Shown piece after piece: positions 56,131 through 64,000 of a stretch of 64,000 nt of DNA. Within the stretch, counting starts at the first letter, position 1; each line of letters begins with the position of its first letter. Both the position numbers and the translations under genes were made by a program. The stretch spans positions 25,404-89,403 of the forward strand of contig NW_017893388.1 of the NCBI RefSeq assembly GCF_001540865.1. Reading direction: 5' to 3'. This stretch comes from Ananas comosus. Its lineage: Eukaryota; Streptophyta; Magnoliopsida; Poales; Bromeliaceae. The notes beneath the pieces are model-generated. The model saw only the letters and a list, made by a program, of their open reading frames with translations. It did no database searches and was not told the origin of the DNA.

Positions 56131-57477
56131 GGATCTGTTTGGCTCAGCAGCCGGAGAAATAATTTTTGCATAATTAATTTTAGTTTGAAAAATTAATTTT
56201 GGTTATAAGCTGTAGAGCGTTGGCTGAGTTTAGATGCAAAGCAATTTTTTTGAAGTAATTTTGTAAAACTGTTTTGGCAAAAAAATTTTATTATTTGCAA
56301 ATAATAAATTTTTTACTAAATTTTAAATTATTTAAATTTAAATTTTGAAAGTTTAAATTTAAATCTAAACAAAATTTAAAATTTTAATATTCTAATTTTA
56401 AAAATAAAAAGTAAAACTTAAAAATTAAAACATTTCCATTTAAAATATAAAATATAAAATATAAATTTTAAATTTTAAATTTCAAATTTCAATTTAAAAT
56501 CTAATTTTAAATTTTAAATTTTTAAATTTGAAAGAATTTTAAACTTTGACAAGTCAACATATAAAACTTAAAATATAAAATATAAAGAGGCAATTGCTTA
56601 TATACCTCTGAAAAGTTTCTGATTTTCTAATTTACCCCTCTTAGCAGGTTAATATTGAAAATACTCTTTTTACATTCCAACCTATTAGCAATATACTCCA
56701 AGAGTTAAATTCTATTAATAAACTGTTAGCAATAGCTGTGATCTCTATAAAATTACTATTTTACCCTTTCAAATATACCTTTCTACCATCACCAATTTTT
56801 CTTATTTGCCCTTAAGTTAGGGCTACAAAAAGTATTTTGATTTTTGGTCTTTTCAAATAATTCCTTCTACCATCACCAACATTTCTTATTTGTCTTTAAA
56901 TTAAGGGCAAAAGAGGCATTTTGATTTTTTTAAACTCTGGTAGATAACTAGTTTACGTTTAATCTAAGTTAACTTAACGGGTGGCAACTGTAGAGGTATT
57001 TTGGAATAACGGAGGAACATATGAGGGTTATATTGGAAAGAAAAAAAAAAAGTAGGGATAAATGAAATATTTTCGAAGTTTCGAAGGGTATATGAGCAAT
57101 TATCTCAAATATAAAATATAAAAAATTAAATTTTGAATTTTAAAATTTAAAATTTGAAATTTGCAAATGAAAAATATATTTTCAAATTTAAATTATAAAT
57201 TTTCAAAATTTAAATTTTATCTTAAATTTAAAATTTAAAATTTAAAAGTTGAATTTTGAAATTTAATATCTAAATTTAAAATTTAAAATTTGAGTCCAAA
57301 ATTAGAATCAAATTTTAGAAAGCAGTTTTAGCATTTTTTTGTCCTGGGTCTCAAAAATCTGAAAACTGATTCTAAAAATCAGAATCAAATTTTGAAAAAG
57401 ACATTACCAAACTCTCTATTGAAGGAAAAATCACTTTTCACCCTAAAATTAGTTCTCAAAATCTAGACCAAACATCC
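56131..57477. mobile_element. Large AT-rich foldback element with a nested Mutator-like MITE
   Basis: The ends GGATCTGTTTGGCTCAG and CTAGACCAAACATCC are inverted. The interior is made of TTTAAATTT-type AT repeats on both sides of the nested element at 56,587-57,106. Confidence 0.45.
56587..57106. mobile_element. Mutator-like MITE (520 bp)
   Basis: The ends GAGGCAATTGCTTATATACC and GGGTATATGAGCAATTATCT + C are inverted. It is flanked by AAATATAAA (56,578-56,586 and 57,107-57,115), a 9-bp duplication as in Mutator elements; the surrounding AT-richness lowers its weight. It shares both ends with 43,381-44,968. Confidence 0.75.
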
Positions 57478-57728
57478 ACTTATTTTATCTCTACTATGCA
57501 CTTAGAGTTGGGTATTACGACATATATATTATTAAATAAATTTCTATTAAATCATTCTTTTATGTAGTATCATCAAAAACAAATCTTGATGTGCTAAAAT
57601 TAATCTCGATTCGATTTTTGATGCATATATCTCATATAGATAACATAGTATCAGAGCCAGTCTTAAGCTGGTCCTATTCTTTCGAATTGTCTTGCATATA
57701 ATTTTGTCTATTAACTTTTTTTTTCTCG
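57478..57728. other. AT-rich intergenic DNA
   Basis: Nothing recognised. Confidence 0.3.
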
Positions 57729-57776
57729 TTCGTAGAGGTCAAGTCACAGTGCGCACTGTGACTTGACCTCTACGAA
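57729..57776. repeat. Perfect 48-bp palindrome
   Basis: The left arm TTCGTAGAGGTCAAGTCACA + GTGC is followed without any spacer by its exact reverse complement. The left flank is T-rich; the right flank contains GCTTGACTCTAACC. It is not obviously part of any element here. Confidence 0.85.
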
Positions 57777-58145
57777 AGCACACTACGTTCGGCCGCTTGA
57801 CTCTAACCAAACTTGGACGGATGGTTTTGGTTGGCCTTTGGCTTCAACTGAAGGACCCTAAATATCTGAGATTTCAGCATGGATCTCTAGCTAGATAGCT
57901 AAAATACCAGGCTAATGTAGCTACCTAGTGCCACTTCTACTACTTTCCTATTGATCGACTAGAACTATGCTATCATACTTTTATTGTGAACAAAGGAACT
58001 ACTACTACTTTGGATTGCCTGAATATTTAATTGATACGTTGTTGTTGTTGTGGAAGAAGGTAGTGTCTCTCCTAATTTAGAATCACCTCAATAATTGGTA
58101 TGTTGTTGTTGCTAAGAAAGAAGGTGCATGTCTCTATTCGCCTGG

Positions 58146-59324
58146 GTTGTATTTACAGGCTTAGCGCCCCGGAACTCGAATCTCATTTGAAAACTGAATC
58201 ATGATGATTTCGGCCGAAATCCCGTTTGATAACTGACTTCGATAATATCGGCTGAATCTCGAAAGTATCATAATGCCCTCACATTCTCCCCCACATTATC
58301 TGATATGAGATTATTAGTGTGTCACATATTTTTTCCGTTTTAGGTCTTGACGTGCGTTCTCGTGAGCTGAATCACACGCATAGCCTAAGATCACTAGGCA
58401 ATGTGAGGTGACCATACACTTGCAGCCAATAAATCAGCTCTCATACCAACTATAGTGACTCAACACACTAGCACTAATAACTCGTTGTGTTCAAACCATC
58501 AGTTCTGGTGTGTCTGTCATATATAAGCCTCTCACACTCTCTCACCTTATCCGATATTAGACTATTAGGGTGCCACAATTCATCAGGCTGCTGAGATCTC
58601 TCATTACTCGATCCTATTCATCGGACGGCTAAAGTATTGCACAAGCACAATACTACTAAAAGAAAGAGAGTTTGAAAGTAGGTCTATCACATTTTAATTT
58701 GTTCTGTTGATAACAATCTCAATCCTCCAATTTTCTCCCTATTGTTAGCTAACGCAGCGTTAATTCAAGTTCTCAATCAGCAGCTGATCTCGCCCAGTCT
58801 AAACTAAGCCCGTCATGGCATCAAATAATATCCCTCCGAACCCTTTCATGCGATCAACCCTGCATATATGCATTGAGTGTATAAGAGAAGCTAGGCAATG
58901 CAAATTTCACATTCAATTTCATCGGAACTGTCCTTTTACTCTTCGACTTCCTCGTACTCGAGATACGATATGTTGTTCTTTTTCGTTGTCCAGCGTTCGA
59001 AGTACCTTGGCCATTCATCTGTATGCTCATAGAACTGCTCATATTGAGCAACCTGGAGACCGAGCTACATAAAAGAGGTTTGGGAACTTAAACTAACTCT
59101 TTTGAAATGAACCCAGAGTTGAAATTGCAATCTTTGACGGCCAGTTTTTTGTGTCCAACCTCGGATAACTCCGAATCGCATTGTACCGCCCCAATAGTTC
59201 AACATCGGGTGGGATATTGATTTCGATCAGTTTATATGAGGGCTACACGTAACTGAGCTTAAGCATTTTGAGCCGGTAGTTTGAGTCCAACGAGTTATTA
59301 TTGTTAGCGGGTCGGGTCGTTGCA
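58146..59324 (+). mobile_element. LTR-like remnant ending at a primer-binding site
   Basis: The right end GGGTCGGGTCGTTGCA is followed two bases later by TGGTATTAGAGCC. That matches the plant initiator tRNA-Met primer site except at one base. The LTR's left end is unclear; the start given is a guess. Only about 100 bp of possible internal sequence follow before TA repeats. Confidence 0.35.
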
Positions 59325-59326
59325 AT

Positions 59327-59339
59327 TGGTATTAGAGCC
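59327..59339 (+). other. Primer-binding site (tRNA-Met type)
   Basis: TGGTATTAGAGCC, one mismatch from TGGTATCAGAGC, directly after a TGCA LTR-type end. Confidence 0.5.
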
Positions 59340-59374
59340 GAATACCAACCAGAAGTGTATGTGTAGTAATCCTC

Positions 59375-59412
59375 ATATAGATATATATATATATCATAAT
59401 ATATATATATAT
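59375..59412. repeat. (TA)n microsatellite
   Basis: TA repeats with a short interruption. Confidence 0.7.
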
Positions 59413-59459
59413 AATGCCACGCTGCCCCCATGCATGTATTCATGCTTATCTACAAATTA

Positions 59460-61312
59460 GGTGGGCATTGCCTAATCTTTCTACTTCTCTCTTTGTTCAA
59501 CCGAAGCAAAGAGCTCGGAGGAGGTAGCCGCGAGCACGAGTTTGACGCCGACGACGCGCCGCGAAGCCGTTCGAGGGTACGGTTGGGATTGTAGCGTTGC
59601 GAGGAAACTAGGCGAGGATGTGTTTTCGCCGTTCTCGACGCCGCGTCGATGTCCGATTAGCCTTTGAGGTGAGTGTTCCGTTGCACTGCTTCAAGTATTA
59701 TCATTTCGAGCTTGGTGCTGATTTGCAGAATTTCCAGCGTCGACCGTCGGTATTTCAGTTCGTACTCGGCGTAGGAGCGTCGGTTTTCGACGGGACTTGG
59801 TTTGTTGGATTCGGAACTTCGAGAGGAATCCACGAAGCCCTTACTTGCTGGATTTGGTAAAGATTTGCTAGGTCGAAATTTCGCTCTTCTCTGTTACTGT
59901 TTTTGAGGCAGAAATAATGCTTATTGTCGGATTCGCCGTGTAGAGTTTGGCGGGAGCTTGACTTCGGGCCTTGGGAGGTTTTCGGACGTTTCGGCAGGTT
60001 GTTCCGCAGCCGAGGGGAGTTCCGTGCTGCCAGGGATTAGCGAGCGAGGTGGGTTACATCGGTTTATTCCTAAGTATAGTATTAGTCGACATGTATGATT
60101 TGTAGTTGTATAAATCATGTGTAGCTCTATCTCATTGATTATATCTTGGATAAATACGATTTGAGAACATGATTAATAAATATGAATATACATGTTGGAC
60201 TTGGATTTGACTTAGGAGAAAACGCGATAACGATCGGCATATGTTAACTACCTGATTTAGCCCTAGGGACCGTGGTATGATTTTATACGGTTTCAGTATC
60301 ATCATAGTGAGTATTCCAGGTAGTTTAGATTTCAGTTACACTCGTGCTGGGATGCCGAGTGTATTTTTACAGTAGCGTTCAGGCTGTTCCGGACTGTTGG
60401 GTGCCGTCGGGGTTGACGGTGTACCCGGTTCGCCGTTTTGGCGTCAGATTGTGCCGAGGGCACGTTACTAGTTGGTTGTTAGACCAGTGTGAGTCGGTTA
60501 CTTGACTTTGTCTTGTTAGAGCCTGTTTGAGCTCGACAGAGACACGTTGCATACTCGGTTGAGTAGCTCCCACGAGTGCCACTCCGGAGGCGGGCGTAGT
60601 GCTTTTGCGTTGGTGTCGCTCATGCCGGTTGGACTTGCTCTCCACGGACCAGTAGTGTAGAGGTAGCTGATTGTCACAACTGGGCAGGGACGGGTGTGTT
60701 CACAGTCCCAGGGACGGGTATGCTTACAGTCCCGATTGGATTGGGTCAGATTTGACATTTCCTACAGTTGGTTAGTGTAGAGCATGATAGTGTAGTGATT
60801 CATAGCGGTAGATTTCATTCCTGCATTTACTATTATCCTGGCTCCCTTCTGTAGACTTAGTAGGTGAACCGATGTTGTTTAGGGCGGCACCCACTGAGGA
60901 CTACCTGTTTTTACAGTAGTTCTCACGCCCTGTTGTTACCCCTGTTTTGCAGAGCCCCAGGTTTCGGCTGCTGCACTCTCCGAGACGGATCGAGGCAAGG
61001 GCGTCGCGAGTTAGAGCCCTACCCGACGAGCAGAGCTAGAGGCACCCCTACTGCAGGTAGACGTTTTGATTTTCGGGTTCATGTACATAGTATACTTAAC
61101 TCGCCAGTGCGAGTAGCTCTGTATTTTGGATTTTGGACTATGTATGTGAAACTCAGTTTGTTTAGCTTCTGTTTACTTTAGCAGCTCTATACTACTGTTT
61201 GTAGTATTGTATGATTTACAGGTACAGCTGTCGCTTCGTATACAGGAAAAATTTCTTTGTATACGGCGGATCTGTCGGCGTGCCCGGGGAACGTGTAATC
61301 CGGGGCGTGACA
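59460..61312 (+). mobile_element. Gypsy-type LTR remnant
   Basis: GC-richer than its surroundings. It ends GGGGCGTGACA at 61,312, like the other gypsy-type LTRs here (GGGGTGTGACA, GAGGCGTGACA). A TTTTGCAGAGC...GAGGCAAGGGCG stretch near 60,950-61,000 is shared with the solo LTR at 27.4 kb. The left end is not defined. There are no coding domains; short ORFs inside are not gene-like. The foldback element F11 follows within 20 bp. Confidence 0.5.
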
Positions 61313-61327
61313 GTAATATATATATAT

Positions 61328-61871
61328 AGTTGAGCTAGAATACTATTGGTAGCAAACCGGCACTTTTGCCACCCATTTGTTTTCGATGATAGAGCCTCCA
61401 AATTGATGATCGACACCATTGAACATGATCTATACTATTTGAAGTATTTAGAAATCAAATTTCATACATTTTCGATATTGTTCTCTAATCCATCGAGTGG
61501 ACACAAAAATGAACGGCTGAAATTGAATATTCTTTAAAAAATGATGCTAGGAGTCTTGTAATCAAGATCAAGAGTATAGATCTTATTTTAAATAGTTTTA
61601 AGAATTTTCTAACAAAAATTTAATTGATTTGGATATCTTTACGCCGTTAAACGAAAAAACGCCTCATATCGACCATTAAAACTATAAATTTTGAAACCCT
61701 TTGATCATTAGGCAAATGATGTAAAAAAGATTTAAAATTTGATTTCTAAACACTTCAAGTGGTATAGATCATGTTCAACGATGCCGATCGTCGATTTGGA
61801 AGCTCCATCATAAAAAACAAATGGGTGGCAAAAGTGCCGGTTTGCTATCGATAGTATTCTAGCTCAACTCT
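61328..61871. mobile_element. Foldback element F11
   Basis: 61,328-61,857 is identical by eye to F8 (41,646-42,175). The last few bases differ: GATAGTATTCTAGCTCAACT here pairs perfectly with this copy's own left end AGTTGAGCTAGAATACTAT, whereas F8 reads GATAGTATCCCAGCCGGACC. TA repeats flank it. Confidence 0.85.
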
Positions 61872-61890
61872 ATATATATATATATATATA

Positions 61891-62433
61891 GAACTAGGCT
61901 ACTATACTATCGGTAGCACGGAGCGCTCCGTGCTACCAAATTGTTTTCGATGATGCGGCTTCCAAATCGACGATCGGCTCCGTTAGACTTGATCTGTACT
62001 ATTGAAAGTATTTAGAAACTAAATTTCATAATTTTTCGATATCATTTACCTATCAAACAAGTAGTCTAAAATTGAACGGCTGAAAATAAAAATCTCATGA
62101 AAAATAATGATAAAAGATTTAAATTCAAGATCAGATATACTGATCTTACTCTAAATAGTGGAAAGAATTTTCTATAAAATTTTCATCGCATTTGGATTAT
62201 TTTACACCGTTAAACTGACAAACACACCACATTGGCCATTAAAATTGTCAATTTTGAGATCTTTTGATCACTAGTCAAATGATGTCGAAAAAATTTGAAA
62301 TTTAGTTTCCAAATACTTTCAATAGTGTAGATCAAGTCTAACGGAGCCGATCGTCGATTTGAAAGCCGCATCATCGAAAACAACTTGGTAGCACGGAGCG
62401 CTCCGTGCTACCGATAGCATAGTAGCCGGACTC
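61891..62433. mobile_element. Foldback element F12
   Basis: Both tips contain the 20-bp palindrome AGCACGGAGCGCTCCGTGCT. The arms pair over most of the 540 bp. Confidence 0.8.
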
Positions 62434-62492
62434 ATATATACTATATATATATATACCAGGTGGCTCTAATGCAAAAAGATATATATATATAA

Positions 62493-63036
62493 AGAGCTAA
62501 GCTGGTATACTATTGGTAGCACGGAGGCCGCCGTGCTACCAAGTTGTTTTCAATGGATGCGGCTTCCAAATCAACGATCGGCTCCATTAGACTTGATTTA
62601 CACTATTGAAAATATTTGGAAACTAAATTTCATAATTTTTCGGCATCATTTGACTAGTGATCAAAAGGTCTCAAAATTGACAATTTTAATGGTAGATGTG
62701 ATGCGTTTGTGAATTTAACGGTGTAAAACAATCCAAATCTGATAAAATTTTTGTAGAAAATTCTTTTCACTATTTAGAGTAAGATCAGTTTCTCTGATCT
62801 TAAATTCAAGTCTTTTATCATCATTTTTTATGAGATTTTTATTTTTAGCCGTTTATTTTTAGACTACTCATTTGATAGGTAAATGATGCCGGAAAACCAT
62901 GAAATTTAGTTTCAAAATGCATTCAATAGTATAGATCAAGTCTAACGGAGCCGATCGGTGATTTGGAAGCCGCATCATTGAAAACAACTTGGTAGCACGG
63001 AGGCCTCCGTGCTACCGATAGTATACCAGCCTAACT
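62493..63036. mobile_element. Foldback element F13
   Basis: The left tip is AGCACGGAGGCCGCCGTGCT; the right tip is AGCACGGAGGCCTCCGTGCT. The outer ends AGCTAAGCTGGTATACTA and TAGTATACCAGCCTAACT pair. Confidence 0.8.
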
Positions 63037-63054
63037 CTCTCTCTCTATAGCAGA

Positions 63055-63604
63055 GAAAGCTAAGCTGGTATACTATCGGTAGCACGGAGGCCTCCGTGCT
63101 ACCAAGTTGTTTTCAGTGATGCGGCTTCCAAATCGACGATCGGTTCCGTTAGACTTGATCTACACTATTCAAAGTATTTGGAAACTAAATTTCATACTTT
63201 TTTCGGCATCAATTACCTATCAAAACGAGTAGTCTAAAAATTAACGACTGAAAATAAAAATTTCATAAAAAGTGATGATAAAAGACTTGAATTTAAGATC
63301 AGAGATACTGATCTTACTCTAAGTAGTGAAAAAAATTTTCTATAAAAATTTCATCAAATTTGGATTGTTTTACACCGTTAAATTCACAAAAGCATCAAAT
63401 CTACCATTAAAATTATCAATTTTGAGACCTTTTGATCACTAGCCAAATAATGTCGAAAAATTATGAAATTTAGTTTCCAAATACTTTTAAATAGTGTAGA
63501 TCAAGTCTAACGGAGCCGATCGTCGATTTGAAAGCCGCATCATTGAAAACAACTTAGTAGCACGGAGCGCTCCGTGCTACCGATAGTATAGTAGCCGGAC
63601 TCTA
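63055..63604. mobile_element. Foldback element F14 (mixed tips)
   Basis: The left tip AGCACGGAGGCCTCCGTGCT is of the F13/F10 type; the right tip AGCACGGAGCGCTCCGTGCT is of the F12 type. The core is intact. It begins about 20 bp after F13. Confidence 0.8.
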
Positions 63605-63687
63605 CTATATATAATATATATATATATATTCTAAAGAGGGCTTGGGATGAGAGCCTAAAGGGTAAACTTAAATTAAAAAAGAAATAA

Positions 63688-64000
63688 GAGTTGAGCTGGA
63701 ATGCTATCGGTAGCAAACGGGTTCTGTTCCCACCAATTTGTTTTCGATAATGGAGCCTCCAAATCGACGATCGGCACCGTTGAACATGATCTATACCATT
63801 TCAAGTGTTTAGAAATCAAATTTCAAATCTTTTTGACATCATTTGCCTAATGATCAAAGGGTTTCAAATTTTGTAATTTTAAAGGTCGATATGAAGCGTT
63901 TTCTTGTTTAATGGTGTAAAGGTATCCAAATCAATTGAATTTTTGTTAGAAAATTCTTTAAACTATTTAAAACAAGATCTATATTGTTGATCTTGATTAC
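63688..64000. mobile_element. Foldback element F15 (cut by the window end)
   Basis: The left arm, GAGTTGAGCTGGAATGCTAT then CGGTAGCAAACGGGTTCTG, is followed by TTGTTTTCGATAATGGAGCC. From there the sequence resembles F8/F11 with its centre in the opposite orientation. Confidence 0.7.

Overview
The window is nuclear DNA of a flowering plant, probably a monocot. It is AT-rich and dominated by repeats. It holds plant Ty3/gypsy and Ty1/copia retrotransposons, long introns, many small inverted-repeat transposons, CT and TA microsatellites, and two recognisable host genes. The residues and exon pattern of the sterol methyltransferase gene resemble monocot SMT1. I cannot name the species from sequence alone.

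Layout. 1-15,641 is a nest of decayed LTR retrotransposons. A copia-type 3' end (1-1,572) lies inside the downstream LTR of a minus-strand chromodomain gypsy element (1,573-9,384). That gypsy element in turn interrupts a plant-transposon-like ORF (9,385-9,879). Next come a truncated gag and LTR of a second gypsy lineage (10,010-11,812), a fragment of a third gypsy-type LTR (11,813-13,967), and a second copia-type 3' end (13,968-15,415). 15,642-18,867 is intergenic with two foldback elements.

18,868-35,021 (minus strand) is an SMT1-like sterol C-24 methyltransferase gene. Eleven coding exons are spread over 16 kb. Its introns hold a 3.7 kb solo LTR with a perfect 5-bp target duplication and two hAT-type MITEs. 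Three single-base insertions break the frame in two adjacent exons, and no first coding exon was found. It is either a pseudogene or carries sequence errors. 36-46 kb is a cluster of about ten related foldback elements, each roughly 540 bp, set in TA/CT microsatellites. Beside them is a Mutator-like element with a GC-rich cargo. 46-52 kb is mostly plain AT-rich DNA. An intact, intronless SUPERMAN-like C2H2 zinc-finger gene lies at 51,842-52,474 (minus). 53-58 kb is intergenic with nested MITEs and a perfect 48-bp palindrome. 58-61.3 kb holds LTR remnants, and 61.3-64 kb is a second cluster of the foldback family. One member there is identical, by eye, over 530 bp to a member 19.7 kb away.

The two host genes look unrelated in function: one belongs to membrane sterol synthesis, the other is a nuclear transcriptional repressor. 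Everything else is transposon history. The most unusual signals are two. First, a spaced array of GTACCGGTAC palindromes sits just upstream of the TATA box in LTRs of both copia and gypsy type. Second, the foldback family keeps a constant core while its terminal palindromes change as matched pairs.
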